From the NCBI GenBank assembly GCA_018820665.1, contig JAHJNW010000112.1, forward strand, positions 1-36,278: DNA of 36,278 bases, read 5' to 3'. Of the stretch, positions 23,145-32,776 are shown one piece after another (within the stretch, counting starts at the first letter, position 1; every line of letters starts with the position of its first letter). The translations under genes and the position numbers were made by a program. Below the pieces are notes generated by a model. The model was given only the letters and a program-made list of their open reading frames with translations. It was not told the DNA's origin and did not search any database. This stretch comes from Alphaproteobacteria bacterium. Its GTDB lineage: Bacteria > Pseudomonadota > Alphaproteobacteria > Caulobacterales > Caulobacteraceae.

Positions 23145-24335
23145 ATGATTTCGTCCGCGCCCCCGTCCCACGGCCGCCTGAAGATCGAACGCGTGGAGAC
23201 CTTCCTCGTCGATCTTCCGACCATCCGTCCGCACAAGCTGTCCGTCGCGACCATGGAGGGCCAGACCCTCATGATCGTGAGGCTATACGCCTCCGACGGC
23301 GTCGTCGGCGTTGGCGAGGGGACGACCATCGCAGGTCTCGCCTACGGACCCGAGAGTCCCGAGGGCATGAAGCTTGCGATCGACACCTATGTCGCGCCCG
23401 TGCTTTGCGGCTGCGATCCCGGGCGCGTTCAGGACACGATGCGGACGATCGGGGCCGTGGTGAAGGGCAACCATTTCGCCAAATGCGCCATCGAGACGGC
23501 CCTCCTCGACGCCCAGGGCAAGCGGTTCGGCCTGCCGGTGTCAGAACTGCTCGGCGGACGAGTGCGGGACACGTTGCCCGTCGCGTGGACCCTGGCCTCG
23601 GGCGACACAGGACGCGACATCGCCGAGGCCGAGGCGATGCTGGCAAGCCGCCGGCATCGCATCTTCAAGCTCAAGATCGGACGTCAGGGCGTGGACGCCG
23701 ATATCGCCCATGTCGCCGAGATCAAGAAGGCGCTGGGCGAGCGCGCCAGCATCCGGGTCGACGTCAACATGGCCTGGACCGAGACCGACGCCGTCCGCGG
23801 GCTTCATGGCCTGAGGGATGCGGGCTGCGACATGGTCGAGCAACCGGTCGCCAGGGTCGCAGCGCTCGCCCGACTGACGGCGCGTGGCATCCTTCCGATC
23901 ATGGCCGATGAGGTCCTCCAGGGCCCGGCCAGCGCCTTCGATCTCGCGCAGAGGCACGCCGCCGACATCTTCGCGGTCAAGGTCCTGCAGTCGGGCGGAC
24001 TGATCGCCGCCGGCCAGGTGGGTGCCATCGCCGACGCCGCTGGGGTGGGTCTGTATGGCGGCACCATGCTCGAGGGCGCGGTCAGCACCGTGGCCTCGGC
24101 TCATGTGTTCGCCAGCTTCCCTCATCTCGACTGGGGCACGGAGCTTTTCGGCCCCCTGCTGATCACCGAGGAGATCCTCGAGACCCCGCTCCGCTACGCC
24201 GATTTCGAACTCGAGATCCCGACGGGGCCGGGACTGGGCGTCACCCTCGACGAGGATCGCCTCAACCATTTCCGTCGCGACGGGAGCCGGCGCCTGTCCG
24301 GCGCCGTCGCCTCGGCATCCGCCGTGGGAGTCTGA
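23145..24335 (+). CDS. catB: Muconate cycloisomerase
   Basis: A 396-residue enolase-superfamily enzyme converting cis,cis-muconate to muconolactone. Catalytic K175 and K177 are in FKLKIG. The metal ligands are D206 (RVDVNMAW), E232 (VEQPV) and D255 (MADE), and the second-side lysine is K279 (FAVKVLQSGG). This spacing parallels the Pseudomonas enzyme (167/169, 198, 224, 249, 273). The N-terminal capping domain is IERVETFLVDLPTIRPHKLSV. It is the first gene of the block, with an operator-like palindrome 58 bases upstream, and catC begins 4 bases after its stop. The first about 12 residues are not conserved, so a later start is possible. Confidence 0.95.
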   Translation: MISSAPPSHGRLKIERVETFLVDLPTIRPHKLSVATMEGQTLMIVRLYASDGVVGVGEGTTIAGLAYGPESPEGMKLAIDTYVAPVLCGCDPGRVQDTMRTIGAVVKGNHFAKCAIETALLDAQGKRFGLPVSELLGGRVRDTLPVAWTLASGDTGRDIAEAEAMLASRRHRIFKLKIGRQGVDADIAHVAEIKKALGERASIRVDVNMAWTETDAVRGLHGLRDAGCDMVEQPVARVAALARLTARGILPIMADEVLQGPASAFDLAQRHAADIFAVKVLQSGGLIAAGQVGAIADAAGVGLYGGTMLEGAVSTVASAHVFASFPHLDWGTELFGPLLITEEILETPLRYADFELEIPTGPGLGVTLDEDRLNHFRRDGSRRLSGAVASASAVGV

Positions 24336-24339
24336 GCCG

Positions 24340-24630
24340 ATGCTGTTCATGGTCGAGATGACGGTCGCCATTCCGCTGACCTTCGACAAGGTCGAGGCGG
24401 ACCGGCTCAAGGCGGCCGAGAAGGCCCGGTTCCAGCAACTCCAGGCGTCCGGCGTCTGGCGTCACATCTGGCGGGTCGTGGGCCAGTACTCGAACGTCAG
24501 CATCTTCGACGTCGAGACGAACGCCCAACTGCACGACCTGCTGACCACCCTGCCCCTCTACCCCTTCATGACGATGACGGTGACGGCGCTCTGCCGTCAT
24601 CCCTCCTCGGCTCACGAGGATGATCGCTGA
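24340..24630 (+). CDS. catC: Muconolactone delta-isomerase
   Basis: A 96-residue protein, the normal length for this small decameric enzyme that converts muconolactone to 3-oxoadipate enol-lactone. The N-terminus MLFMVEMTVAIP and the middle LKAAEKARFQQLQASGVWRHIWRVVGQYSNVSIFDVE are near-consensus, as is the LLTTLPLYPFMTMTVTALCRHPS end. It starts 4 bases after the catB stop and is followed 57 bases later by catA. The catB-catC-catA order is common in proteobacterial catechol clusters. Confidence 0.96.
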   Translation: MLFMVEMTVAIPLTFDKVEADRLKAAEKARFQQLQASGVWRHIWRVVGQYSNVSIFDVETNAQLHDLLTTLPLYPFMTMTVTALCRHPSSAHEDDR

Positions 24631-24687
24631 ACTTCCACGACAACGACCGCTGAACAGCGGCGCCGCATTCCCAAGGGAGACATTCGA

Positions 24688-25578
24688 ATGCACACCGATT
24701 TCGTCAAAACCGCTCCGGTCCAGGCTCTCTTCGACAAGGCCGCCGGCCTTGACCGCGAAGGCGGCAATCCGCGCCTGAAGGCGATCCTGCGCGACCTCAC
24801 CGAGGCCGTCGCCGAGGTCATCGTCCGCCATGACATCAGCGAGGACGAGTTCTGGAGCGGGGTGAACTACCTGGCGAGCGCGGGTCCCGAGTTCGGCCTG
24901 TTGGTGCCGGGCACGGGCCTCGAGCACTTCATGGACCTCTTCCTCGATGCCAAGGACGAGGAGGCCGGCCGCACGGGCGGCACGCCGCGCACGATCGAGG
25001 GTCCCCTCTACGTCGCGGGCGCGCCCCTCGTCGAAGGCGAGGTCAATCTGACCAAGGATGTCGATCCCACCGACACCCTGCGCATGTACGGCACGGTGCG
25101 CGGTCCCGACGGAGAGCTGGTCAAGGACGCCATCGTCCACGTCTGGCATGCCGATTCCCAAGGCTGGTACTCGCATTTCGATCCGACCAAGGAGCAAACC
25201 CCGTTCAACAACCGGGCCCGAATCAAGCTCGGCGACGACGCGACCTATTCCTTCCATTCCAAGATGCCGGAGGGTTATGCGATCCCGCCGAACGGCACGA
25301 CCGACCAGCTGATGCAGGCGATCGGACGGCACGGCAAACGCCCCGCCCACGTCCATTTCTTCATCGAGGCGCCGGGTTATCGCCAGCTGACCACCCAGAT
25401 CAATTTCGGCGATGACCCCTTTGCCGACGACGACTTCGCCTTCGCGACCCGGGAGGGGCTCCTGCCCATGCCCAACCGCCAGGGCGACACCGTGACCGTC
25501 TCGTTCGACTTCGAACTGCAGAAGGCCGCCAATGAAACCGACGAGGTCCTGTCCGTGAGGACGCGCGCCGCCGCCTGA
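24688..25578 (+). CDS. catA: Catechol 1,2-dioxygenase (intradiol, Fe(III))
   Basis: A 296-residue intradiol dioxygenase that opens catechol to cis,cis-muconate. The four iron ligands are visible: Y161 (GWYSHFD), Y197 (MPEGYAIP), H221 and H223 (RPAHVHFF). The N-terminal helical dimerisation domain (residues about 1-100) and the motif [12 protein letters not shown] follow the catechol rather than protocatechuate enzymes. GGGAGA precedes the ATG at 24688. It lies between catC and benA in the same direction, so ring hydroxylation and ring cleavage are co-expressed. Chlorocatechol activity cannot be excluded from sequence alone, but the benzoate context favours catechol. Confidence 0.96.
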   Translation: MHTDFVKTAPVQALFDKAAGLDREGGNPRLKAILRDLTEAVAEVIVRHDISEDEFWSGVNYLASAGPEFGLLVPGTGLEHFMDLFLDAKDEEAGRTGGTPRTIEGPLYVAGAPLVEGEVNLTKDVDPTDTLRMYGTVRGPDGELVKDAIVHVWHADSQGWYSHFDPTKEQTPFNNRARIKLGDDATYSFHSKMPEGYAIPPNGTTDQLMQAIGRHGKRPAHVHFFIEAPGYRQLTTQINFGDDPFADDDFAFATREGLLPMPNRQGDTVTVSFDFELQKAANETDEVLSVRTRAAA

Positions 25579-25606
25579 CAGCAGCGCCCACAAGGAGGAA
25601 CGAAGA

Positions 25607-26989
25607 ATGACGCAGACATTGCGCGAACGCCTGGAAACCGCCGTCGTCGAAGACCCCGCCAAGGGCGTGTTCAAATGCCGTCGGGATGTGTTCACCGATC
25701 CGGCCCTGTTCGAGCTGGAGATGACCCACATCTTCGAGGGCAACTGGGTCTTCCTGGCCCATGAAAGCCAGATCCCCGAGCCCAACGACTATTTCACGAC
25801 GACGATCGGTCGGCAGCCGGTCGTGGTCACCCGCGACAAGGGAGGCGACCTTCACGCCGTCATCAACGCCTGCGCTCACCGCGGCGCGACACTGTGCCGG
25901 CGCAAGCACGGCAACAAGGGCAGCTTCACCTGCCCCTTCCACGGCTGGACCTTCGCCAACACCGGCAAGCTTCTGAAGGTGAAGGACGGCAAGACCGGCG
26001 ACTATCCGGAGAGCTTCAACACCGAGGGCTCCCACGATCTGACGAAGGTCGCACGGTTCGAGAACTATCGCGGCTTCCTGTTCGGAAGCATCAATCCCGA
26101 CGTGAAACCGCTGGAAGACCATCTGGGCTCGACCCGGGTCATCATCGACCAGATCGTCGATCAGGCCGTCGATGGGCTCGAGGTGCTTCGCGGCAGTTCG
26201 ACCTACATCTATGAGGGCAACTGGAAGCTCCAGATGGAGAACGGGGCGGACGGCTATCATGTCAGCGCCGTGCACTGGAACTATTCGGCCACCATGGGGC
26301 GTCGCAACTACGAGGCCGAGGGCGTGCGCACCGTGGACGCCAACGGCTGGTCCAAGAGCGTCGGCGGCGTCTACGGCTTCGACAACGGCCACATCCTGTT
26401 ATGGACCAATACCCTCAATCCGGAGGTTCGCCCGGTCTACGCCCACCGCGAGGCGCTGGAACAACGTCTGGGCAAGGCGCGCGCTGACCTGATCGTCGGC
26501 CAGACCCGCAACCTGGGTCTCTATCCGAACGTCTATCTGATGGACCAGTTTTCGACGCAGATCCGGGTCGTGCGGCCTCTCAGCGTCGATCGCACCGAGG
26601 TCAGCATCTATTGTTTCGCGCCCAAGGGCGAAGCCGCCGACGAGCGCGCGCTGCGCATCCGCCAGTACGAGGATTTCTTCAACGTCAGCGGCATGGGCAC
26701 GCCCGACGATCTGGAAGAGTTCCGCGCCTGCCAAAACGCCTACACCGGCGCCGGCGAGCTCTGGAACGATCTGAGCCGGGGGGCCGTCCACTGGGTCGAG
26801 GGCGCCGACGAGAACGCGACGGCCATGGGGCTGGAGCCCCTGCTCAGCGGCAACCGCAGCGAGGACGAGGGCCTGTTCGTCCGCCAGCATGAATACTGGG
26901 CGCAGACCCTGATCGCGGCCATCGACAGGGACGGTGACGGCGGTGACGGCCGGGCTATGCCTCGCCCTGCCCTGGGAGTGGCGGCATGA
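25607..26989 (+). CDS. benA: Benzoate 1,2-dioxygenase, large (alpha) oxygenase subunit
   Basis: A 460-residue Rieske non-haem iron oxygenase alpha subunit. The Rieske [2Fe-2S] motif is C89-x-H91 and C109-x2-H112 (CAHRGATLC ... TCPFHGW). The mononuclear iron site has H218 and H223 in [12 protein letters not shown], with an Asp expected further on. Length and the [17 protein letters not shown] segment match the benzoate/toluate group. It converts benzoate to the 1,2-dihydro-cis-diol together with benB and benC. An AGGAGGA site precedes the ATG, and the gene overlaps benB by 4 bases. Methyl- or halobenzoates could also be used; unsubstituted benzoate is inferred from neighbours. Confidence 0.95.
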   Translation: MTQTLRERLETAVVEDPAKGVFKCRRDVFTDPALFELEMTHIFEGNWVFLAHESQIPEPNDYFTTTIGRQPVVVTRDKGGDLHAVINACAHRGATLCRRKHGNKGSFTCPFHGWTFANTGKLLKVKDGKTGDYPESFNTEGSHDLTKVARFENYRGFLFGSINPDVKPLEDHLGSTRVIIDQIVDQAVDGLEVLRGSSTYIYEGNWKLQMENGADGYHVSAVHWNYSATMGRRNYEAEGVRTVDANGWSKSVGGVYGFDNGHILLWTNTLNPEVRPVYAHREALEQRLGKARADLIVGQTRNLGLYPNVYLMDQFSTQIRVVRPLSVDRTEVSIYCFAPKGEAADERALRIRQYEDFFNVSGMGTPDDLEEFRACQNAYTGAGELWNDLSRGAVHWVEGADENATAMGLEPLLSGNRSEDEGLFVRQHEYWAQTLIAAIDRDGDGGDGRAMPRPALGVAA

Positions 26990-27504
26990 CTGCGACGCTC
27001 GACGCGGCCACGACCCGCACCTTGACCCGCCCCCAGGTCGAGAACTTCCTCTATCGCGAGGCGCGGCTTCTGGACGACCGCCAATGGGACGAGTGGATCA
27101 CTCTGTATTCGCCCAAGGTCGACTACTGGATGCCGGCCTGGGACGACGACGACCAGCTTGTCGAGGATCCCCAGCAGCACATCTCCCTGATCTACTACCC
27201 CAACCGCGACGGGCTCGAGGACCGGGTGTTCCGGATCAAGACGGAAAGGTCCGGCGCCAGCACGCCCGAACCCCGGACCAGCCACAACATCTCGAATGTC
27301 GAAATCACGGCCGAGCGGGAGGGTGAGATGGACGTCCGGTTCAACTGGCTGACCCTCAGCCACCGATACAAGGACACCCTGACCTTCTTCGGGACCTCCT
27401 TCTACACGCTCGACGTCCGCGGACCGTCGCCCCTGATCACCCGCAAGAAGATCGTTCTGAAGAACGACTACATCCGTCAGGTCATCGACGTTTATCACGT
27501 CTGA
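26986..27504 (+). CDS. benB: Benzoate 1,2-dioxygenase, small (beta) oxygenase subunit
   Basis: A 172-residue beta subunit with the NTF2-like cone fold of ring-hydroxylating dioxygenases. Typical segments are [34 protein letters not shown] near the N-terminus, [20 protein letters not shown] in the middle and [20 protein letters not shown] at the end. It has no cofactor and supports alpha-subunit assembly. The ATG overlaps the benA stop codon by 4 bases and benC starts 20 bases after it, so stoichiometric synthesis is expected. Confidence 0.95.
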   Translation: MTATLDAATTRTLTRPQVENFLYREARLLDDRQWDEWITLYSPKVDYWMPAWDDDDQLVEDPQQHISLIYYPNRDGLEDRVFRIKTERSGASTPEPRTSHNISNVEITAEREGEMDVRFNWLTLSHRYKDTLTFFGTSFYTLDVRGPSPLITRKKIVLKNDYIRQVIDVYHV

Positions 27505-27524
27505 TCGGGCGGGGAGGACCTGTC

Positions 27525-28553
27525 ATGAGTTACCAGATCGCGCTGAATTTCGAGGATGGGGAAACCCGCTTCATCGCCTGCAATCCCGGCGAGAAGGTTC
27601 TCGACGCCGCCTTTCGTCACAAGATCAACCTGCCGATGGACTGTTCCGACGGGGTCTGCGGCACCTGCAAATGCCGCGCGGAACAGGGCGACTACGACCT
27701 GGGGGACGACTATATCGAGGACGCCCTGACCCAGGACGAGGCGGACGAAGGTTTCGTCCTCACCTGCCAGATGACGCCCTCCAGCGACTGCATCATCGCC
27801 GTCCCCGTCCCCTCCTCGGCCTGCAAGGTCAAGCCGGCGGCCCACGAAGCGGTCGTGGCGGCCATCGAGACCGTTTCGGACAGCACGATCGTCCTCCGGC
27901 TCAAGCTGGACGACCCCGAGGCGCTCAACTTCCTGCCGGGCCAATACGTCAATCTGGCTGTCCCTGGCTCGGGCCAACACCGGTCCTATTCGTTCAGTTC
28001 CAAGCCGGGCGCAGCCGAGGCCAGCTTCCTGATCCGCAACATCCCCGGCGGTCTGATGAGCAGCTTCCTGACCGGCAAGGCGGCGGTCGGTGACCGGATG
28101 ACCTTCGTCGGCCCCAGCGGCAGCTTCTTTTTGCGCGCGGTGGAGCGGCCGGTCGTCATGCTAGCGGGCGGCACCGGTCTGGCGCCCCTGTTGTCCATGC
28201 TCGAGGTCCTGGCGGATCAGGGCAGCAGCCGGCCCATCCACCTCATCTATGGCGTCACCCACGACGGCGACCTGGTCGAGACCGACCGCATCGAGGCGCT
28301 TCAGGCGCGCCTGCCGTCCCTGACGTGGTCCAGCTGTGTCTCGGACGACGCCAGCCAGCATCCCCTTAAGGGCTATGTCACCCATCATCTGGCAGATGAG
28401 CATCTGAACGCCGGCGACTGCGACATCTATCTGTGCGGCCCACCGCCGATGGTCGAGGCGGTTCGCACCTTCCTGCGCGACAGGGGCGTGACCCCGACCC
28501 ATTTCCACTACGAGAAGTTTGCGCCCAGCGAGACCGCGAGGGCTGCGGCGTGA
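27525..28553 (+). CDS. benC: Benzoate 1,2-dioxygenase electron-transfer component (ferredoxin-FAD reductase)
   Basis: A 342-residue single-polypeptide reductase passing electrons from NADH to BenAB. The plant-type [2Fe-2S] ferredoxin domain is N-terminal with C40, C45, C48 and C81 (CSDGVCGTC ... TCQ). The FAD domain follows, with the HRSYSFSS motif. The NADH domain has GGTGLAPLLSML and the C-terminal CGPPPMV. Domain order (ferredoxin-FAD-NAD) is that of BenC/XylZ. Its stop codon shares a base with the benD start (TGATG). All cofactor residues are intact. Confidence 0.95.
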   Translation: MSYQIALNFEDGETRFIACNPGEKVLDAAFRHKINLPMDCSDGVCGTCKCRAEQGDYDLGDDYIEDALTQDEADEGFVLTCQMTPSSDCIIAVPVPSSACKVKPAAHEAVVAAIETVSDSTIVLRLKLDDPEALNFLPGQYVNLAVPGSGQHRSYSFSSKPGAAEASFLIRNIPGGLMSSFLTGKAAVGDRMTFVGPSGSFFLRAVERPVVMLAGGTGLAPLLSMLEVLADQGSSRPIHLIYGVTHDGDLVETDRIEALQARLPSLTWSSCVSDDASQHPLKGYVTHHLADEHLNAGDCDIYLCGPPPMVEAVRTFLRDRGVTPTHFHYEKFAPSETARAAA

Positions 28554-29326
28554 TGTTCGCGGAACGCTTCGCCGGCAAGGTCGTGGTCGTGACCGGAGCC
28601 GCCCAGGGCATCGGCCGGGGCCTCGCCCTGCGCATCGCCGCCGAGGGTGGGCGGATTCTGCTGGTCGATCGGGCGGACTTCGTCAGCGAAGTCGCGGCCG
28701 AGGCCGGCCCCGAGGCCCTCTCCTACTGCTGCGACCTGGAGACCTACGATGGGGCAGCCGGCGCGATGCAGGCCGCACTGGCCGGCTTCGGCCGCATCGA
28801 CATCCTGATCAACAATGTCGGCGGCGCCATTCGGATGCGGCCCTTCGCCGACTTCGAGCCTGACCAGATCGATCAGGAGATCCGCCGCTCGCTGTTCCCG
28901 ACGCTCTACGGCTGCCACGCCGTCCTGCCGACCATGCTGGCGCAGGGCGCTGGCGTGATCGTCAACGTCTCCTCCAACGCGACGCGAGGCATCCGACGGG
29001 TTCCCTATTCGGCGGCCAAGGGCGGGATCAACGCCCTGACCGCGAGCCTCGCCATGGAATACGGCGAGCAGGGCATCCGGGTGGTCGCCACGGCGCCGGG
29101 CGGAACAGCCGCGCCCCCGCGCCGCGTTCCTCGGAACGCCGAAGGCGACAGCGTCCAGGAACAGGGCTGGATGGCCGACGCCGTCGCTCAGGTCACACGA
29201 TCGACCTTCCTGAACCGCTACGCCACGCTCGACGAGCAGATCGCGCCGATCCTGTTCCTGGCTTCCGACGAGGCGAGCTACATCACCGGAACGGTCCTGC
29301 CGGTGGCGGGCGGCGATCTCGGATGA
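28553..29326 (+). CDS. benD: 1,6-dihydroxycyclohexa-2,4-diene-1-carboxylate dehydrogenase
   Basis: A 257-residue short-chain dehydrogenase that oxidises and decarboxylates the benzoate cis-diol to catechol. The NAD motif TGAAQGIGRG is at residues 14-23 and NNVGG at 87-91. The catalytic set is Ser140/141 with Y152 and K156 (VPYSAAKGG). The segment GGAIRMRPFADFEPDQIDQEIRRSL is characteristic of BenD/XylL. The start ATG at 28553 overlaps the benC stop by one base; earlier starts in the frame lie inside benC. It is followed 66 bases later by pcaI, the only sizeable gap in the right half of the block. Confidence 0.95.
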   Translation: MFAERFAGKVVVVTGAAQGIGRGLALRIAAEGGRILLVDRADFVSEVAAEAGPEALSYCCDLETYDGAAGAMQAALAGFGRIDILINNVGGAIRMRPFADFEPDQIDQEIRRSLFPTLYGCHAVLPTMLAQGAGVIVNVSSNATRGIRRVPYSAAKGGINALTASLAMEYGEQGIRVVATAPGGTAAPPRRVPRNAEGDSVQEQGWMADAVAQVTRSTFLNRYATLDEQIAPILFLASDEASYITGTVLPVAGGDLG

Positions 29327-29392
29327 CCGGTAAGAGACGAACAGCCCTGGCGACCGGTGAGTGCCAAGTCGCGCGTAAAATGAGGACCTGAA

Positions 29393-30106
29393 ATGGCATC
29401 GAAGATATTCGCCAGCCCACGAGACGCCCTCGACAGTCTGCTGTTCGACGGCATGACGATCATGTCCGGCGGCTTCGGCCTGTCGGGCAATCCAGAGAGC
29501 CTGATCCCGGAGATCCGCGCCAGCGGCGTCAAGGATCTGACCGTCATCTCCAACAACGCCGGCGCAGACGGGTTCGGCCTCTGGATGCTGCTGGAGAGCC
29601 GCCAGATCCGCAAGATGATCTCGTCCTACGTCGGCGAGAACAAGCTGTTCGAGAACCAGTATCTGTCCGGGGAACTCGAACTGGAGCTGAACCCGCAAGG
29701 GACATTGGCCGAGCGCATCCGCGCGGGCGGCGCCGGCATTCCGGCCTTCTACACCAGGACCGGCGTCGGCACGGTGGTCGCCGAGGGCAAGCCGACGGAG
29801 GTTTTCGAAGGCGAGGAATATGTCCGCGAGACCTGGCTGAAAGCCGATGTCTCGATCATCAAGGCGTGGCGCGCCGATCCGGCCGGGAACCTGATGTTCA
29901 ACAAGACCGCCCGCAACTTCAACCCGAACATGGCAACGGCCGGCAAGGTCACCGTGGTGGAGGTCGAGGAGATCGTGCCCGAAGGCGCGCTCGATCCCGA
30001 CGCCATCCACACGCCGGGCATCTATGTCGATCGCATCGTGCTCTCGACCATCAACGAGAAGCGGATCGAAAAGCTGACGACCCGCCCGAAGGAGGCCGCG
30101 GCATGA
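29393..30106 (+). CDS. pcaI: 3-oxoadipate CoA-transferase, subunit A (family I CoA-transferase alpha)
   Basis: A 237-residue alpha subunit of a two-subunit CoA-transferase, moving CoA from succinyl-CoA to 3-oxoadipate. The N-terminal [19 protein letters not shown] is the CoA-binding glycine region, and [22 protein letters not shown] and NKTARNFNP segments are typical. Sequence alone resembles succinyl-CoA:3-ketoacid CoA-transferase (ScoA) as much as PcaI; the assignment rests on its place between benD and the thiolase. The start codon follows a weak ribosome-binding site (AGGACCTGAA). It overlaps pcaJ by 4 bases. Confidence 0.9.
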   Translation: MASKIFASPRDALDSLLFDGMTIMSGGFGLSGNPESLIPEIRASGVKDLTVISNNAGADGFGLWMLLESRQIRKMISSYVGENKLFENQYLSGELELELNPQGTLAERIRAGGAGIPAFYTRTGVGTVVAEGKPTEVFEGEEYVRETWLKADVSIIKAWRADPAGNLMFNKTARNFNPNMATAGKVTVVEVEEIVPEGALDPDAIHTPGIYVDRIVLSTINEKRIEKLTTRPKEAAA

Positions 30107-30753
30107 GCTGGACCCGCGACGAGATGGCCGCCCGCGCCGGCAAGGAGTTGCGCGACGGCTATTATGTGAACCTTGGCATCGGCATCCCGACCCTGGTCGC
30201 CAATCATGTCCCCGCCGGAATCCAAGTGACGCTGCAAAGCGAAAACGGCCTGCTCGGCATCGGCCCCTTCCCCTTCGAGGGCGAGGCCGATCCGGATCTA
30301 ATCAATGCCGGCAAGCAGACGGTCACCGTCCTGCCCACCTCCAGCTTCTTCTCGTCGGCGGACAGCTTCGCCATGATCCGCGGCGGCCACATCGATATGG
30401 CGGTTCTGGGGGGCATGGAGGTCGCGGCCAACGGCGACCTCGCCAACTGGACCATCCCAGGCAAGATGGTGAAAGGCATGGGCGGGGCCATGGACCTCGT
30501 GGCGGGCGTGAAGCGCATCGTGGTGGTCATGGATCATGTGTCCAAGGACGGCTCACCGAAAATCCTGGAACGGTGCAGCCTGCCCCTGACGGGTCGGGCC
30601 GTGGTCGATCTGATCATCACAGACCTCGCGGTCATCGCCGTCGACCGGAAGCAAGGCGGCCTGACCCTGCTGGAAATGGCCCCCGGCGTCAGCGTCGAGG
30701 ATGTGGTCGCCAGGACCGGCGCACCCTTGGTCACAGAGGGGCTTGCGGCATGA
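30103..30753 (+). CDS. pcaJ: 3-oxoadipate CoA-transferase, subunit B
   Basis: A 216-residue beta subunit carrying the catalytic glutamate. E47 in the SENG motif ([11 protein letters not shown]) forms the covalent enzyme-CoA thioester. [17 protein letters not shown] and [23 protein letters not shown] are family hallmarks. It starts within the pcaI stop codon (ATGA 30103-30106) and ends within the pcaF start (ATGA 30750-30753), so subunits and thiolase are translationally coupled. GGAGG lies 8 bases before the ATG. The same ScoB-versus-PcaJ caution applies as for its partner. Confidence 0.92.
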   Translation: MSWTRDEMAARAGKELRDGYYVNLGIGIPTLVANHVPAGIQVTLQSENGLLGIGPFPFEGEADPDLINAGKQTVTVLPTSSFFSSADSFAMIRGGHIDMAVLGGMEVAANGDLANWTIPGKMVKGMGGAMDLVAGVKRIVVVMDHVSKDGSPKILERCSLPLTGRAVVDLIITDLAVIAVDRKQGGLTLLEMAPGVSVEDVVARTGAPLVTEGLAA

Positions 30754-31943
30754 CCGACGCCTTCATCTGCGACGCAGCGCGCACGCCGATCGGCAAATTC
30801 ATCGGCTCCCTGTCCCATGTCCGGACGGATGATCTGGCCGCCGTGCCGCTCAAGGCTCTGATGGATCGCAACAGCGTCGATCCGGCCGCCGTAGACGAGG
30901 TCTTCTACGGCTGCGCCAACCAGGCAGGCGAGGACAACCGCGACGTGGCTCGGATGGCGTCGCTGCTGGCGGGCCTGCCGGTCAGCGTACCGGGCGTCAC
31001 TCTCAACCGTCTTTGCGCCTCGGGAGCCGATGCGGTCGGGGCCGCAGCCCGCGCCATCAAAGCGGGCGAGGCCGAGCTGTGCATCGCCGGCGGGGTCGAA
31101 TCCATGACCCGCGCGCCTCTGGTTCAGGCCAAGGCGACGACCGCCTTCCAGCGCGGCGCCCAGATCGAGGACACGGTCGTCGGCTGGCGTTTCGTCAACC
31201 CGATCATGAAGGCGCTCCATGGGGTCGCCTCAATGCCGGAGACCGGCGAGAACGTCGCCGACCGCTATAAGGTCAGCCGCAAGGACCAGGACCGTTTCGG
31301 CCTGTGGAGCCAGGACAAGGCCGCCGCCGCCAAGGGCTTCCACGCGGAGGAGATCGTCCCGGTCGAGGCGAAGGACGCGAAGGGCAAGCCCTTCGTCTTC
31401 GACGCCGACGAATATCCGCGAGAGACCTCGCTGGAGCTTTTGGCGAAGCTGAAGCCGGTCGTCCGGCCCGACGGCACGGTCACGGCGGGCAATGCGTCGG
31501 GCATCAATGACGGCGCCGCCGCGATGTTCGTCGCCTCGAAGGACGCGGCCGCCGCCCAGGGCCTGATACCGCGCGCGAAAATCCTCGGCTTCGCCTCCGC
31601 CGGGGTCGAGCCGAATATCATGGGCGTGGGTCCCGTCTATTCGACCCGCAAGTTGCTTGACCGGCTCAAGTTGTCCATGGCCGACTTCGACCTGATCGAG
31701 TTCAACGAGGCCTTCGCTAGTCAGGTCATCGCCTCGATGCGCGAACTGGACGTCGATCCGTTCGACGAGCGGATCAACCCCCATGGCGGCGGCATCGCGC
31801 TCGGTCATCCGCTCGGCATGACGGGCGCCCGCCTGTCGATGACCGCGGCCCATGCCCTGGAGAAGCGCGACGGCAAACTGGCGCTGATCACCATGTGCGT
31901 CGGCGTGGGCCAGGGCGTCTCCATCGTCATCGAGAGGGTCTGA
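30750..31943 (+). CDS. pcaF: 3-oxoadipyl-CoA thiolase
   Basis: A 397-residue thiolase that cleaves 3-oxoadipyl-CoA to succinyl-CoA and acetyl-CoA, the last step of the pathway. The acyl-accepting C89 is in [12 protein letters not shown]353 ([16 protein letters not shown]) and C383 (CVGVGQG) complete the active site, and NEAFA is present. The N-terminus with [27 protein letters not shown] is typical of PcaF rather than biosynthetic acetyl-CoA thiolases. It overlaps pcaJ by 4 bases and lies 2 bases before pcaD. Confidence 0.95.
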   Translation: MTDAFICDAARTPIGKFIGSLSHVRTDDLAAVPLKALMDRNSVDPAAVDEVFYGCANQAGEDNRDVARMASLLAGLPVSVPGVTLNRLCASGADAVGAAARAIKAGEAELCIAGGVESMTRAPLVQAKATTAFQRGAQIEDTVVGWRFVNPIMKALHGVASMPETGENVADRYKVSRKDQDRFGLWSQDKAAAAKGFHAEEIVPVEAKDAKGKPFVFDADEYPRETSLELLAKLKPVVRPDGTVTAGNASGINDGAAAMFVASKDAAAAQGLIPRAKILGFASAGVEPNIMGVGPVYSTRKLLDRLKLSMADFDLIEFNEAFASQVIASMRELDVDPFDERINPHGGGIALGHPLGMTGARLSMTAAHALEKRDGKLALITMCVGVGQGVSIVIERV

Positions 31944-31945
31944 GC

Positions 31946-32749
31946 ATGGCCGAGGTCGTCACCGGCGACGGCTGTCGCCTCGCCTACCGCTTCGATGGAC
32001 CCGAGGCGGCCCCGGTGCTCCTCCTGTCCAACTCGCTGGGGACGGACCTGTCGATGTGGGAGCCGCAGATGGCGGCCTGGACGGAACGGTTCCGGGTGCT
32101 GCGCTACGACCAGCGCGGACACGGCGCATCCGACGCGCCTGTCGGGGCCTATTCGCTGGACCGGTTGGGACGCGACGTCCTGGAGCTTATGGACGGGCTC
32201 GATCTGGACGCCGTCGATGTCTGCGGTCTGTCCCTGGGCGGCATGGTGGGCCAATGGCTGGGCGTGCGGGCGCCCGACCGCCTGAAGCGACTGGTCCTCG
32301 CCAACACCTCCGCCTTCATGGGGCCCGCGAGCGGGTGGGACGTGCGCATCGCCATCGTTCACGACCAGGGGCTGGAGCCGCTCGCCCAGGCCTCCGTCGA
32401 GCGATGGTTCACCCCGGAGTTCGTCGTCGAGGAGGCCGAGGCGGTCGCCTCTATCGTCTCGACCTTCGAACAGACGAGCGCGGTCGGCTACGCCGGATGC
32501 TGCGCCGCCATCCGCGACATGGATCTGAGGCCGGTCTCGGGCCTGATCACGACGCCGACCCTGGTGATCGGAGGCCTGAGGGACCCCTCGACGCCCGCGC
32601 CCCACAGCCAGGACCTGGCCGCAGCCATCCCGCACGCCCGCCTGGAGATGCTCGAAGCCGCCCATCTGTCCAATGTGGAACAGCCGACCCGCTTCGCGGA
32701 CCTCGTCATCGGCCATCTGCGGGATGACGCCCCGGCCGGCGGCGCCTGA
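31946..32749 (+). CDS. pcaD: 3-oxoadipate enol-lactonase
   Basis: A 267-residue alpha/beta hydrolase opening 3-oxoadipate enol-lactone to 3-oxoadipate, the step between catC and pcaIJ. S96 in GLSLGGMVGQWLG is the nucleophile and H240 (AAHLSNVEQP) the base; the acid is probably the Asp in GGLRDPSTP. LSNSLGTDLSMWEPQ and RYDQRGHGASD are near-consensus for PcaD. It is a stand-alone protein, not fused to carboxymuconolactone decarboxylase (PcaL). It is the last gene of the block, and the convergent carboxylesterase gene ends 27 bases later. No clear terminator is visible between them. Confidence 0.94.
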   Translation: MAEVVTGDGCRLAYRFDGPEAAPVLLLSNSLGTDLSMWEPQMAAWTERFRVLRYDQRGHGASDAPVGAYSLDRLGRDVLELMDGLDLDAVDVCGLSLGGMVGQWLGVRAPDRLKRLVLANTSAFMGPASGWDVRIAIVHDQGLEPLAQASVERWFTPEFVVEEAEAVASIVSTFEQTSAVGYAGCCAAIRDMDLRPVSGLITTPTLVIGGLRDPSTPAPHSQDLAAAIPHARLEMLEAAHLSNVEQPTRFADLVIGHLRDDAPAGGA

Positions 32750-32776
32750 GGTCGCCTACGCCGCGCCGGACCCCGG

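Noticed and set aside
21464..23329. 621-residue open frame on the minus strand across GMC, channel and catB
   Set aside because: Spans two well-supported genes and a 21-bp hairpin on the other strand; no recognisable domain.
28508..30010. 500-residue minus-strand open frame across benD and pcaI
   Set aside because: Shadow of two confidently identified plus-strand genes.
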